Assembly (NCBI GenBank): GCA_946886865.1
Contig: CAMPJI010000012.1
Span: 1 to 48,550 of the forward strand
Direction of reading: 5' to 3'
Source: an uncultured Lysobacterales bacterium
GTDB lineage: Bacteria > Pseudomonadota > Gammaproteobacteria > Xanthomonadales > Xanthomonadaceae
Length of the DNA: 48,550 bases
The translations under genes were made by a program, and so were the position numbers. Positions 1 to 8,267 of the stretch are shown here, piece after piece (position 1 is the stretch's first letter; each line of letters starts with the position of its first letter). The notes beneath the pieces were generated by a model. It was given only the letters and a program-made list of their open reading frames with translations, did not search any database and had not been told where the DNA came from.

Positions 1-162
1 GTCCTGCGCCGCGACGTTGAAGAGATGATTGGTGGCACGAATACCGCCCGCCCCCGGCATGTTCTGCACCACCATGGTCGGGCTGCCTGGCAGAGACTTC
101 GGAAAATAGCGCGCGATCAGCCGGGCCCAAGTGTCATAATCGCCGCCGGCGGCAGAGCCGAC
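1..162 (-). pseudogene. Fragment of a TctC/Bug-family solute-binding protein, cut by the window edge
   Basis: Read on the minus strand, 162 to 1 is an open frame of 54 codons ending exactly at base 1. It has the N-terminal signature of tripartite tricarboxylate transporter receptors: [20 protein letters not shown], then a [10 protein letters not shown] core, then ATNHLFNVA. In this family the segment follows the signal peptide and helps form the ligand pocket. Beyond base 162 the frame continues only as low-complexity Gly/Val residues without family resemblance, so homology stops near 160-165. There is no start codon or signal peptide, so this is only a fragment. It lies head to head with a truncated YqhA gene, which suggests a chimeric or misjoined end rather than a real gene pair. 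The family call rests on remembered motif resemblance. Confidence 0.6.
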
Positions 163-810
163 GCCCGAACCGCCGACGCCCGCACCGCCCGCCTCAATCC
201 GCTGCCCGCGCTGATCTTCTCCTCGCGCTGGCTGCAGCTGCCGCTGTACCTGGGCCTGATCGTGGCGCAGTGCGTGTACGTGTTCCTGTTCGTCAAGGAG
301 CTGGTGCACCTGGTCAGCGACGCCTCGAGCATGACCGAGCAGATGATCATGCTGCTGGTGCTGGGCCTGATCGACGTGGTGATGATCTCCAACCTGTTGG
401 TGATGGTGATCGTCGGCGGCTACGAGACGTTCGTGTCGCGCCTGCGGCTGGAGGGCCACCCCGACCAGCCGGAGTGGCTGAGCCACGTCAACGCCAGCGT
501 GCTGAAGGTGAAGCTGGCGATGGCGATCATCGGCATCAGCTCGATCCACCTGCTCAAGACCTTCATCGAGGCCGGCAGCATGGGCAGCGACCTGCCGCTG
601 TGCGGCACGGTCGAGGCCATCGTCGCCGCGCGCGAAGCCGCCGCGCTCGGCATCGATGCCGTCAAGGTGTGCGTGACCACCACCGAGACCGGCGTGATCT
701 GGCAGACGATCATCCATGGCGCCTTCATCCTGTCGGCCATCGGCATTGCATGGACCGACAAGATCATGGCCCACGCCGGCAAGACCAAGGTCGCCGCCGC
801 GGCGCATTGA
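160..810 (+). CDS. YqhA/UPF0114 family inner-membrane protein, 5'-truncated
   Basis: The protein from about base 196 ([20 protein letters not shown]) to the stop at 810 matches the UPF0114/YqhA family of small integral membrane proteins of unknown function. Four hydrophobic segments are visible: the [16 protein letters not shown] stretch, the [20 protein letters not shown] stretch, the [14 protein letters not shown] stretch and the final [14 protein letters not shown] stretch. Family members begin only a few residues before the SSRWL motif. Here no ATG, GTG or TTG lies in frame between the foreign-looking edge sequence and that motif, so the true start is missing. An in-frame ATG at 25 exists but would translate the antisense of a TctC-like fragment, so I reject it. 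The gene appears intact from the first membrane segment onward. Function is unknown. Confidence 0.75.
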   Translation, partial: DARTADARTARLNPLPALIFSSRWLQLPLYLGLIVAQCVYVFLFVKELVHLVSDASSMTEQMIMLLVLGLIDVVMISNLLVMVIVGGYETFVSRLRLEGHPDQPEWLSHVNASVLKVKLAMAIIGISSIHLLKTFIEAGSMGSDLPLCGTVEAIVAAREAAALGIDAVKVCVTTTETGVIWQTIIHGAFILSAIGIAWTDKIMAHAGKTKVAAAAH

Positions 811-824
811 CCCAGGCGGTGTGA

Positions 825-976
825 GAGCGGCTTCAGCCGCGAATTCTGCGATTCCGCCTCGTTGTAGGAGCGACGTCAGTCGCGACCTGCGAAGGTGGCC
901 GTAGTTGCGCGGTCGCGACTGACGTCGCTCCTACAAAAAAAACGTCGGCAATCGCGATGGTCGCGGCTGAAGCCGC
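825..976. repeat. Nested REP-like inverted repeats
   Basis: Two inverted pairs are nested between yqhA and uvrD. The inner pair is a perfect 25-mer beginning TGTAGGAGCGACGTCAGTCG at 863-887, with its reverse complement at 911-935 and a 23-nt loop. The outer pair is GCGGCTTCAGCCGCG at 827-841 and its complement at 962-976. The GTAGGAGC head is typical of REP elements in Xanthomonadaceae and pseudomonads, which are spread by RAYT transposases. Related copies lie at 3238-3259 and 7221-7294. The pair could fold in RNA and act as a terminator or 3' stabiliser for yqhA. Confidence 0.8.
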
Positions 977-1022
977 ACCTGCAGACCGCACCGTCGGTCC
1001 CGGTCCCTGCGACGCCCCCCGG

Positions 1023-1028
1023 TAGAAT
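1023..1028 (+). promoter_or_regulatory. -10 element of uvrD, leaderless arrangement
   Basis: TAGAAT ends 6 nt before the uvrD ATG at 1035, so transcription would start at or next to the start codon. No convincing -35 or Shine-Dalgarno sequence is present. The same spacing occurs before polA, hemF, hrpB and tatD. Confidence 0.5.
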
Positions 1029-1034
1029 GGCGCG

Positions 1035-3224
1035 ATGGATGTTTCCCACCTGCTCGACGGGCTGAACCCGGCCCAGCGCGAGGCCGTCAGCGCACCTCCC
1101 GGCCACTACCTGGTGCTGGCCGGCGCCGGCTCCGGCAAGACCCGCGTGCTCACCCACCGCATCGCCTGGCTGCACGAAGTGGTCGGCGTGCCGGCGCACG
1201 GCATCCTCGCCGTCACCTTCACCAACAAGGCCGCCGCCGAGATGCGCCAGCGCGTGGACGCGCAGCTGCGCGGCGGCACGCGCGGCATGTGGATCGGCAC
1301 CTTCCACGGCCTGGCCCACCGGCTGCTGCGCCTGCACTGGCAGGAGGCCACGCTGCCCGAGGGCTTCCAGGTGCTGGATTCGGACGACCAGCTGCGGCTG
1401 GTCAAGCGCGTGGTGCAGGCGCTGGAGCTGGATGACAGCCGCTTCCCACCGCGGCAGATCGCCTGGTGGATCAATGCGCAGAAGGATGAGGGGCGTCGCC
1501 CCGAACACCTGCAGCCGGAACCGGGCGACCAGTGGACCGACGTCATGCGCCGCTGCTACGCCGCCTACCAGGAGCGCTGCGAACGCGCCGGCCTGGTCGA
1601 CTTCGCCGAACTGCTGCTGCGCGCGCACGAGCTGCTGCGCGACAACCCGGCGCTGCTGGCGCATTACCGCCACCGCTTCGGCCAGCTGCTGGTGGACGAG
1701 TTCCAGGACACCAACGCGATCCAGTACGCGTTCGTGCGCGTGCTCGCCGGTGACACCGGGCAGGTGTTCGTGGTCGGCGACGACGACCAGTCGATCTACG
1801 GCTGGCGCGGCGCCAAGGTCGAGAACGTGCAGCGCTTCCTGAAGGATTTCGACGGCGCCCGCACCATCAAGCTGGAACAGAACTACCGCTCCTCCGCCAA
1901 CATCCTGGACGCCGCCAACGCGGTGATCGCGCACAACCCCGACCGCCTCGGCAAGAAGCTGTGGACCGACAGCGGCAGCGGCGACCCGATCGACCTCTAC
2001 GCGGCCTACAACGAGATCGACGAGGCGCGTTTCGTCGTCGAACGGCTGCGGCAGTGGGTGCGCGACGGCGGCAGCCATGGCGAGGTCGCGATCCTCTACC
2101 GCAGCAATGCGCAATCGCGCGCCTTTGAAGAGGCGCTGCTCGGCGAACAGGTACCGTACCGGGTGTACGGCGGCCAGCGCTTCTTCGAGCGCGCCGAGAT
2201 CAAGGACACGCTGGCCTACCTGCGACTGGTGGCCAACCGCCTCGACGACGCCGCCTTCGAGCGCGCCGTCAACACGCCCACGCGCGGCATCGGCGAACGC
2301 ACGCTGGACGAGGTCCGCCGACGCGCACGCGCCGACGGCGTCGCGCTGGCCGAGGCGGCGCGCCGCGTCGCCGGCGAGTCGACGCTGGCGGCGCGCGCGC
2401 GCAATGCGCTGGCCGGGTTCGCGACGCTGATCGACGAGCTCGAGTCCGAGTTCGCGCCGATGACGCTGCCGGAGAAGATCGACCACGTGCTGGCCCGCTC
2501 GGGCCTGCGCGAACACTGGTCGAAGGAAAGCCGGGGCGGGTTGGACTCGGAGTCGCGCACCGACAACCTCGACGAACTGGTGTCGGTCGCCTCGCGCTTC
2601 TCGCGCAGCGAGGAGGACGAGGCCGCCGACACCATGCCGGAGCTGGTCGCGTTCCTCAGCTACGCGGCGCTGGAGGCCGGCGAGGGCCAGGCCCAGGCGG
2701 GCGAGGACGGCGTGCAGCTGATGACCCTGCACAGCGCGAAGGGGCTGGAGTTCCCGCTGGTGTTCCTGGCCGGCCTGGAGGAGGGCCTGTTCCCGAACCA
2801 GAAGTCGGTGGAGGAATCGGGCCGGCTGGAGGAGGAGCGCCGGCTGGCGTACGTCGGCATCACCCGCGCCCGCGAGAAGCTGGTGCTGAGCTATGCCGAG
2901 GCGCGCCGCATCCACGGCCAGGACATGTACGGCATCCCCTCGCGCTTCCTGCGCGAGATCCCGCCGGCCCTGCTGCACGAAGTGCGGCCGAAAGTGCAGG
3001 TGTCGCGCCCGGTCTTCCCCGCGCGCCCGCGCCGCGACTACGGCCACGCCGCGATCGAAACGCCGGCGGTGCAGCTTGGCGCCCAGGTGCGCCATGCCAC
3101 CTTCGGCACCGGCACCGTCACCGACGTCGAAGGCAGCGGCGCCCACGCGCGCGTGCAGGTCAACTTCGACGACGCCGGCAGCAAGTGGCTGGTGCTGGCC
3201 TACGCCAACCTGCAACCGGCCTGA
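1035..3224 (+). CDS. uvrD: DNA helicase II (UvrD/Rep family)
   Basis: This is a 729-residue superfamily 1A 3'-5' DNA helicase, used in nucleotide excision repair and mismatch repair to unwind nicked DNA. The N-terminus has NPAQREAV (Q motif), then Walker A AGAGSGKT at about 29-36. Walker B DEFQDT is near 221, followed by GDDDQSIYGWRGA. The 2B/2A region ends with RRLAYVGITRARE near 604. The C-terminal part carries a small Tudor-like domain (VRHATFGTGTV...), typical of UvrD and absent from Rep. Length agrees with the family (about 720-730). The start ATG at 1035 is set by the helicase N-terminus and by a -10-like TAGAAT 6 nt upstream. It stands alone, flanked by REP repeats on both sides. I see no missing motif. 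Confidence 0.95.
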   Translation: MDVSHLLDGLNPAQREAVSAPPGHYLVLAGAGSGKTRVLTHRIAWLHEVVGVPAHGILAVTFTNKAAAEMRQRVDAQLRGGTRGMWIGTFHGLAHRLLRLHWQEATLPEGFQVLDSDDQLRLVKRVVQALELDDSRFPPRQIAWWINAQKDEGRRPEHLQPEPGDQWTDVMRRCYAAYQERCERAGLVDFAELLLRAHELLRDNPALLAHYRHRFGQLLVDEFQDTNAIQYAFVRVLAGDTGQVFVVGDDDQSIYGWRGAKVENVQRFLKDFDGARTIKLEQNYRSSANILDAANAVIAHNPDRLGKKLWTDSGSGDPIDLYAAYNEIDEARFVVERLRQWVRDGGSHGEVAILYRSNAQSRAFEEALLGEQVPYRVYGGQRFFERAEIKDTLAYLRLVANRLDDAAFERAVNTPTRGIGERTLDEVRRRARADGVALAEAARRVAGESTLAARARNALAGFATLIDELESEFAPMTLPEKIDHVLARSGLREHWSKESRGGLDSESRTDNLDELVSVASRFSRSEEDEAADTMPELVAFLSYAALEAGEGQAQAGEDGVQLMTLHSAKGLEFPLVFLAGLEEGLFPNQKSVEESGRLEEERRLAYVGITRAREKLVLSYAEARRIHGQDMYGIPSRFLREIPPALLHEVRPKVQVSRPVFPARPRRDYGHAAIETPAVQLGAQVRHATFGTGTVTDVEGSGAHARVQVNFDDAGSKWLVLAYANLQPA

Positions 3225-3237
3225 CGCGACGCGACTG

Positions 3238-3259
3238 CAGGAGCGGCTTCAGCCGCGAT
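3238..3259. repeat. Single REP-like half element
   Basis: GCAGGAGCGGCTTCAGCCGC followed by GAT lies just after the uvrD stop, between the convergent uvrD and GNAT genes. It repeats the outer element seen at 825-841 and contains its own small palindrome GCGGCTTCAGCCGC. No inverted partner is seen nearby. Confidence 0.65.
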
Positions 3260-3301
3260 GACATCTGACGGGCGTCGACACCGCGGCGCCCACGCGATCC
3301 G

Positions 3302-3745
3302 TCAGTCCAGTGCCACTCCGAAATGGAACGCCTCGATCCGCAGCCGCTCGCGCAGGTAGAAGGCGTGTGCGTCCTGCCGATGCGTGCCCGAATCCAGCTG
3401 CAGGCGGGCGCAACCCTGGCGACGCGCCTCGTCCTTCAGCCAGTCCAGCAGCGCCTTGCCGTGCCCGGCGCTGCGCACGCGCGCGTCGGTGACCAGGTCG
3501 TCGACGTACAGCTGGCGGCCGGTGGCCAGCATCTCCAGTACGCGCCAACCGGCGAAGGCGCGCACGATGCCATCGCCGTCCATGCGCACCGTGGCGCGGA
3601 AGCCGTCGTCCATCTGCCGCAGTGCCTGCGCGACGAAGCCATCCTCGTCCAGGTGCGGGCGCAGCTGTGCGACCACCGGCCACGCCGCCCGCAGCGCCGG
3701 CTCGTCGTCGGCGGGGCGGATCGATGCGCCGGCCACGCGCGTCAC
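3302..3745 (-). CDS. GNAT family N-acetyltransferase
   Basis: This 147-residue protein has the fold signature of GCN5-related N-acetyltransferases, which transfer an acetyl group from acetyl-CoA to an amine. The sequence VDDLVTDARVRSAGHGKALL is the beta4 strand plus the acetyl-CoA loop (normally R/QxxGxG/A). It is followed by the alpha3 region KDEARRQGCARLQLDSG and a C-terminal FYLRERLRIEAFHF segment typical of the last strands. The substrate cannot be deduced. The GTG start at 3745 overlaps the TGA of the DUF2782 gene as GTGA, indicating translational coupling; an adjacent GTG at 3748 is possible. Convergent with uvrD. Confidence 0.85.
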   Translation of the reverse strand: MTRVAGASIRPADDEPALRAAWPVVAQLRPHLDEDGFVAQALRQMDDGFRATVRMDGDGIVRAFAGWRVLEMLATGRQLYVDDLVTDARVRSAGHGKALLDWLKDEARRQGCARLQLDSGTHRQDAHAFYLRERLRIEAFHFGVALD

Positions 3746-4029
3746 CACTTGAACAGGGTGTACTGCACCGGCGAGATCGGGCCTTCGCCCTCGCTGCTGT
3801 CCAGCGTGCCGTCGCCGTTGCTGTCGACCAGGTAGTACGTCGGGCCCCGCAGCGGAACGACCTTGACCACGCGCAGCTGGCCGGCGATGCGGTATTCCTC
3901 GACCACGTCGCCGCCGTCGAGCGTGCGCCGGATGACATCGGCGTCCTCCAGGCCGGCGGTCGGGTCGCCGCCACCCATCGTGGCGCAGGCCGACAACAGT
4001 AGGAGGAGCGGGGCGAAGGCAAGGCGCAT
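3742..4029 (-). CDS. DUF2782 family small lipoprotein with an EF-hand-like loop
   Basis: This is a 95-residue exported protein. A lipoprotein-type signal is visible (LLLLLSACATM, Cys about 15). The body, with EEYRIAGQLRVVKVVPLRGP and a terminal YTLFKW, matches DUF2782 proteins, which in Pseudomonas and relatives are also encoded next to polA. Their function is unknown. Residues 69-80 read DSNGDGTLDSSE, with acidic or polar ligands at positions 1, 3, 5, 7, 9 and 12 and Gly at 6, a full canonical EF-hand calcium loop. The stop overlaps the GNAT start by GTGA. A GGAG lies upstream of the ATG, and it is divergent from polA with an 85-bp spacer carrying TATCCT about 34 nt before the ATG. Confidence 0.8.
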   Translation of the reverse strand: MRLAFAPLLLLLSACATMGGGDPTAGLEDADVIRRTLDGGDVVEEYRIAGQLRVVKVVPLRGPTYYLVDSNGDGTLDSSEGEGPISPVQYTLFKW

Positions 4030-4102
4030 GGCGGGTCTCCACGGGGACGTGGCCGTCAGGATACGCCGGGCCCATGCAGGCGGGGGCGCGGACGCCCGGG
4101 CG

Positions 4103-4108
4103 TAGAAT
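4103..4108 (+). promoter_or_regulatory. -10 element of polA, leaderless arrangement
   Basis: TAGAAT ends exactly 6 nt before the polA ATG at 4115, the same hexamer and spacing as uvrD. No Shine-Dalgarno sequence is visible, so the mRNA may begin at the A of the start codon. Confidence 0.5.
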
Positions 4109-4114
4109 CGCCGG

Positions 4115-6916
4115 ATGAAACGACTCGTGCTGATCGACGGCTCCAGCTACCTCTACCGCGCCTTCCACGCCCTGCCGCCGCTGACCAACGACGCCGGCGA
4201 GCCGACCGGCGCGCTGTTCGGCGTCGTCAACATGCTGCGTGCCACGCTCAACGAGAAGCCCGACTACGTGGCCTTCGTGGTCGATGCGCCGGGGAAGACG
4301 TTCCGCGACGACCTGGACCCGCAGTACAAGGCCAACCGCCCGCCGATGCCCGACGAGCTGCGCGCGCAGGTGCAACCGATGTGCGAGATCGTGCAGGCGC
4401 TGGGCATCGACATCCTGCGCATCGACGGGGTGGAAGCCGACGACGTGATCGGCACGCTGGCGGTGCGCGCGGCCGACGCCGGCATCGACGTCACCGTGTC
4501 CACCGGCGACAAGGACATGGCGCAGCTGGTGCGTGATGCGACGGACTCGACAGGTGCGGGTCGCGCCGGCATCGCGCTGGTCAACACCATGAGCGGCAGC
4601 CGCATCGACAGCGACGCCGCGGTGATGGACAAGTTCGGCGTGCGCGCCGACCAGATCGTCGACTTCCTCGCGCTGATGGGCGACAAGGTCGACAACATCC
4701 CCGGCGTCGACAAGTGCGGCCCCAAGACCGCCGCCAAATGGCTGGCCGAGCACGGCACGCTCGATGGCGTCATCGCGGCGGCGGACGGCATCAAGGGCAA
4801 GATCGGCGAGAACCTGCGCGCGGTGCTGCCCCGCCTGCCGCTCAACCGCGACCTCACCACCATCCGCATCGACCTCGACCTGCCGTGCGCGCCCGACCAG
4901 CTGGTGCTGCGCGAGCGCGATGCCGACGCGCTGCGCGGGCTGTATGCGCGCTACGGCTTCAAACAGGCGCTTCGCGACCTCGACGGCGGTGGCGCCTCAG
5001 CGGCGGCCGACGCCGCGCAGGACCGCGCCGGCGTGCGCAACACCGCTGCCGGCTACGCGCGGGCCGCCGCGCCGGCTGCGGACGATGTCGACCCGGCGCT
5101 GTCGACGCCGGGCGAGTACGAAACCGTGCTTGCACAGGCGCAACTCGACGCGTGGCTGCAGCGGTTGCGAGAGGCCGCGTTGTTCGCGTTCGACTGCGAA
5201 ACCGATTCGCTCGACCCGATGCGCGCCAACCTGGTGGGCCTCAGCTTCGCGGTCGAGCCCGGCCGCGCCTGCTACATCCCGCTGGCCCACCACTACCCCG
5301 GCGCGCCCGCGCAGCTGGACCGCGATGCGGTGCTGGCACAGCTGCGCCCGGTCATGACGGAGGCGTCGATCGGCAAGGTCGGCCAGCACGGCAAGTACGA
5401 CCTGCACGTGCTGCGCCGGCACGGCGTCGATGTGGAGGGTTACGCACACGACACGATGCTGGAGAGCTTCGTGCTCAACGCCACCGCGACGCGCCACGAC
5501 ATGGACTCGCTGGCGCTGCGCTACCTGGGCTACGACACGGTCAAGTACAGCGACGTGGCCGGCAAGGGCGCCAAGGCGATCACCTTCGACCAGGTGGCGC
5601 TCGACGATGCCACCCGCTATGCGGCCGAGGACGCGGACGTCACGCTGCGGCTGCACCACGCGCTGTCGCCGAAGCTGGCGGCCGAACCGGCGCTGGAGCG
5701 CGTATACCGCGACATCGAGATGCCGCTGGTGCCGGTGCTGGCACGGGTGGAGGCCAACGGCGTGATGCTGGATTCGGCCGAGCTGCGCCGGCAGTCCGCC
5801 GACCTGGGCAAGCGCATGCTCGACGCCAAGCAGCGTGCCACTGCATTGGCCGGGCGCGACTTCAACCTGGACTCGCCCAAGCAGCTGTGCGCGCTGCTGT
5901 TCGAGGAACTGGGTCTGCCGGCATTGGTGAAGACGCCCAAGGGCCAGCCGTCAACCAACGAGGAGGCGCTGGAGGCCATCGCCGACCAGCACGAACTGCC
6001 GCGCGTCATCCTGGAGTACCGCGGCCTGACCAAGCTGCGCAGCACCTACACCGACAAGCTGCCGGAAATGGTCAACCCGCACACCGGCCGGGTGCACACC
6101 AGCTACCACCAGGCGGGTGCGGCCACCGGGCGGCTGGCGTCCAGCGATCCCAACCTGCAGAACATCCCGATCCGCACCGAGGACGGCCGCCGCATCCGTA
6201 CCGCGTTCGTCGCGCCCGAGGGCCGGCGGATCGTCGCCTGCGACTACTCGCAGATCGAGCTGCGGATCATGGCCCACCTCTCGGGCGACCCCGGGCTGGT
6301 GCAGGCCTTCGCATCCGGTGCCGACATCCACAAGGCGACGGCGGCGGAAGTGTTCGGCAAGACGCTCGAGACCGTGGAGCCGGGCGAGCGCCGCGCGGCC
6401 AAGGCGATCAACTTCGGCCTGATGTACGGCATGAGCGCGTTCGGCCTGGCCAAGCAGCTGGGCGTCGGTCGCGGCGAGGCGCAGGACTACATCGCGCTGT
6501 ACTTCAACCGCTACCCGGGCGTGCGCGAGTTCATGGACCGCACCCGCGAGCAGGCGCGCGAGCGCGGCTATGTCGAGACGGTGTTCGGGCGCCGGCTGTA
6601 CCTGGACAACATCCATGCCCGCAACCAGGGCCTGCGCGCGGGCGCCGAACGCGCGGCGATCAACGCCCCCATGCAGGGCACGGCGGCCGACATCATCAAG
6701 CGCGCCATGATCGACATCGATGGCTGGCTGGCCGCGCACCGCGACCGGGCGCTGATGGTGCTGCAGGTGCACGATGAACTGGTGTTCGAAGTCGACGCCG
6801 GCTTCGTCGACACCCTGCTGCCCGAGGTCACCGACCGTATGTCGGCGGCGGCCGACCTGCACGTGCCGCTCGTCGTCGACAGCGGGGTGGGGGCCAATTG
6901 GGAGGAAGCCCACTGA
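4115..6916 (+). CDS. polA: DNA polymerase I
   Basis: This 933-residue enzyme fills gaps and removes RNA primers. The N-terminal 5' nuclease domain (LIDGSSYLYRAFHALPPLTN at about 4-23, GDKVDNIPGV) covers about the first 290 residues. The middle 3'-5' exonuclease domain keeps its metal ligands: D360 and E362 (FDCETDSLD), the KYD motif and YAAEDAD, so proofreading should be active. The polymerase domain has motif A DYSQIELR near 710, motif B RRAAKAINFGLMYG near 760 and motif C VHDEL near 885. Length is the normal full form. It is divergent from DUF2782. An in-frame run of about 50 residues rich in Ala/Asp (around 288-330) is a plausible linker before the exonuclease domain. Downstream lies a candidate small RNA. 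Confidence 0.97.
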   Translation: MKRLVLIDGSSYLYRAFHALPPLTNDAGEPTGALFGVVNMLRATLNEKPDYVAFVVDAPGKTFRDDLDPQYKANRPPMPDELRAQVQPMCEIVQALGIDILRIDGVEADDVIGTLAVRAADAGIDVTVSTGDKDMAQLVRDATDSTGAGRAGIALVNTMSGSRIDSDAAVMDKFGVRADQIVDFLALMGDKVDNIPGVDKCGPKTAAKWLAEHGTLDGVIAAADGIKGKIGENLRAVLPRLPLNRDLTTIRIDLDLPCAPDQLVLRERDADALRGLYARYGFKQALRDLDGGGASAAADAAQDRAGVRNTAAGYARAAAPAADDVDPALSTPGEYETVLAQAQLDAWLQRLREAALFAFDCETDSLDPMRANLVGLSFAVEPGRACYIPLAHHYPGAPAQLDRDAVLAQLRPVMTEASIGKVGQHGKYDLHVLRRHGVDVEGYAHDTMLESFVLNATATRHDMDSLALRYLGYDTVKYSDVAGKGAKAITFDQVALDDATRYAAEDADVTLRLHHALSPKLAAEPALERVYRDIEMPLVPVLARVEANGVMLDSAELRRQSADLGKRMLDAKQRATALAGRDFNLDSPKQLCALLFEELGLPALVKTPKGQPSTNEEALEAIADQHELPRVILEYRGLTKLRSTYTDKLPEMVNPHTGRVHTSYHQAGAATGRLASSDPNLQNIPIRTEDGRRIRTAFVAPEGRRIVACDYSQIELRIMAHLSGDPGLVQAFASGADIHKATAAEVFGKTLETVEPGERRAAKAINFGLMYGMSAFGLAKQLGVGRGEAQDYIALYFNRYPGVREFMDRTREQARERGYVETVFGRRLYLDNIHARNQGLRAGAERAAINAPMQGTAADIIKRAMIDIDGWLAAHRDRALMVLQVHDELVFEVDAGFVDTLLPEVTDRMSAAADLHVPLVVDSGVGANWEEAH

Positions 6917-7042
6917 AAACGCTTACTGCCGTTTGTTAACAACACGTTTGCCGAAGTTGGCTGAATGAATCCGTCCTGAATTCTTCGAAAATTTAACCCC
7001 GATCTTCACGAACCATCCATGTGCGGAGTGGTCATATAGCTC

Positions 7043-7165
7043 GCGACAGGTGCAACGCCTGTCGCAGATCTCTCCCTCCCCTGGAGTGATCCCCAGGAGC
7101 GAAGACCCCTCCCCAGGTCCCGCTCCACCAGCCCCGCCGGCCCCCCCTGCCTGCGGGGCTTTTTA
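7043..7165 (+). ncRNA. Candidate sX13-like small RNA downstream of polA
   Basis: The 387-nt gap between polA and hemF starts AT-rich (6917-7020), unlike its surroundings, then changes to a folded C-rich stretch. A TATAGC -10-like element lies at 7035-7040. The putative transcript opens with a perfect 8-bp hairpin (7043-7050 with 7058-7065). Two C-rich hairpins follow: CCTGG 7080-7084 with CCAGG 7093-7097, and GACC 7104-7107 with GGTC 7116-7119 whose loop holds CCCC. It ends in a strong rho-independent terminator at 7130-7165. Size (about 120 nt), CCCC loops and xanthomonad origin resemble sX13 of Xanthomonas. The position after polA is also where Spot 42 (enterics) and ErsA (Pseudomonas) lie. 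The 5' end is an estimate and no good -35 is seen. Identity with sX13 is inferred from memory, not from alignment. Confidence 0.6.
7130..7165 (+). terminator. Rho-independent terminator after the polA-downstream RNA
   Basis: AGCCCCGC at 7130-7137 pairs with GCGGGGCT at 7153-7160, followed by TTTTT at 7161-7165. It would end the small RNA and polA read-through. Confidence 0.85.
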
Positions 7166-7220
7166 TTGCCTGCGATTCGGCCGCGGGCTCACCTGGCGGA
7201 TGCGATCTCCCGGTATATGG

Positions 7221-7294
7221 AGGAGCGGTTTCAGCCGCGATTTCCTGCACGGTGCGTGTCGCGGCATCCAATCACGGCTGAAGCCGTTCCTACA
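7221..7294. repeat. REP-like inverted repeat pair
   Basis: AGGAGCGGTTTCAGCCGCGA at 7221-7240 and ATCACGGCTGAAGCCGTTCC at 7271-7290 form an imperfect inverted pair (about 3 mismatches) around a 30-nt loop. They are variants of the elements at 825-976. The pair sits just beyond the hemF stop codon, where it may also act as a transcript end or stabiliser. Confidence 0.7.
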
Positions 7295-7303
7295 GGGCTG
7301 CCG

Positions 7304-8260
7304 TCAGGGCTGGAGCTCGGCCAGCCAGTCGCGCGGGCGCAGGTAGTCCGCCAGCCGCGCTTCGTCGCTGCCGGGCTTGGGCTGGAACCCGTACTCCCAG
7401 CGCACCAGCGGCGGCAGGCTCATCAGGATCGACTCGGTGCGACCACCCGACTGCAGCCCGAACAGCGTGCCGCGGTCCAGCACCAGATTGAATTCGACAT
7501 AGCGGCCGCGGCGGTAGAGCTGGAACTCGCGCTCGCGCTCGCCGTAGGGCGTGCCGCGGCGTCGTTCGACGATCGGCAGGTACGCATCGAGGAAGCCGTC
7601 GCCCACCGCACGCTGGTAGGCGAAGTCGCGCTCGAAGTCCTCGTGCAGGTCGTCGAAGAACAGGCCGCCGACGCCGCGCGTCTCGTCGCGGTGCTTCAGG
7701 AAGAAGTACTCGTCGCACCAGCACTTGTGCGCGTCGTAGCGCGCCTGGCCACCGAACGGCTCGCACAGCGCGCGCGCAGTGGCATGCCAGTGGTGCACGT
7801 CCTCGTCGAAGGGGTAAAACGGCGTCAGGTCGAAGCCGCCACCGAACCACCAGGCGACGGTCTCGCCGTCGCGCACGGCGCGGAAATGGCGGACGTTGGC
7901 GTGCGTCGTCGGCAGGTACGGGTTGCGCGGATGGAATACGAGCGAGACCCCGACCGCGCGCCACGACGCGCCGACCAGTTCGGGCCGGGCCGCGGTCGCG
8001 GCCGGCGGCAAGGCGTGGCCGGACACGTCGGAGAACCCGATGCCGGCCTGCTCGAACACCGCGCCGTCGCGCAGGATGCGGGTGCGCCCACCGCCACCGG
8101 CCAGCCCGCTTCCCCCGGCCGCGGCCGGCGCCCGCGTCCACGCATCCTCGATGAAACGGGCGCGTCCGTCCGCGGCTTCGATCGCGCTGCAGATGCGGTC
8201 CTGCAGGCCGGTGAGGTAATCGCGGACGCGGTCGAAATCGGTATCGGGGGGCGTGCTCAT
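7304..8260 (-). CDS. hemF: Oxygen-dependent coproporphyrinogen III oxidase
   Basis: HemF oxidatively decarboxylates coproporphyrinogen III to protoporphyrinogen IX with O2 in haem synthesis. The 318-residue protein shows long family-specific stretches: [56 protein letters not shown], and the C-terminal [20 protein letters not shown] followed by EYGFQP. Length fits the family (about 300). I prefer ATG 8260 (MSTPP) to an upstream in-frame ATG at 8269, because a TACAAT element ends 7 nt before 8260 and covers the upstream codon. It is divergent from the pseudouridine synthase gene with a short shared promoter region. Confidence 0.95.
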   Translation of the reverse strand: MSTPPDTDFDRVRDYLTGLQDRICSAIEAADGRARFIEDAWTRAPAAAGGSGLAGGGGRTRILRDGAVFEQAGIGFSDVSGHALPPAATAARPELVGASWRAVGVSLVFHPRNPYLPTTHANVRHFRAVRDGETVAWWFGGGFDLTPFYPFDEDVHHWHATARALCEPFGGQARYDAHKCWCDEYFFLKHRDETRGVGGLFFDDLHEDFERDFAYQRAVGDGFLDAYLPIVERRRGTPYGEREREFQLYRRGRYVEFNLVLDRGTLFGLQSGGRTESILMSLPPLVRWEYGFQPKPGSDEARLADYLRPRDWLAELQP

Positions 8261-8267
8261 CGCGCGC

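Noticed and set aside
25..174. In-frame N-terminal extension of the YqhA gene from ATG at 25
   Set aside because: It is the antisense of the TctC-like fragment and has no family resemblance; the true start is missing.
876..3215. 779-residue open frame opposite uvrD
   Set aside because: Antisense shadow of a GC-rich gene; low-complexity His/Arg/Gln/Val composition and no domain.
4714..6777. 687-residue open frame within polA in another frame
   Set aside because: Arg/Gly/Ala-rich shadow of polA without any recognised motif.
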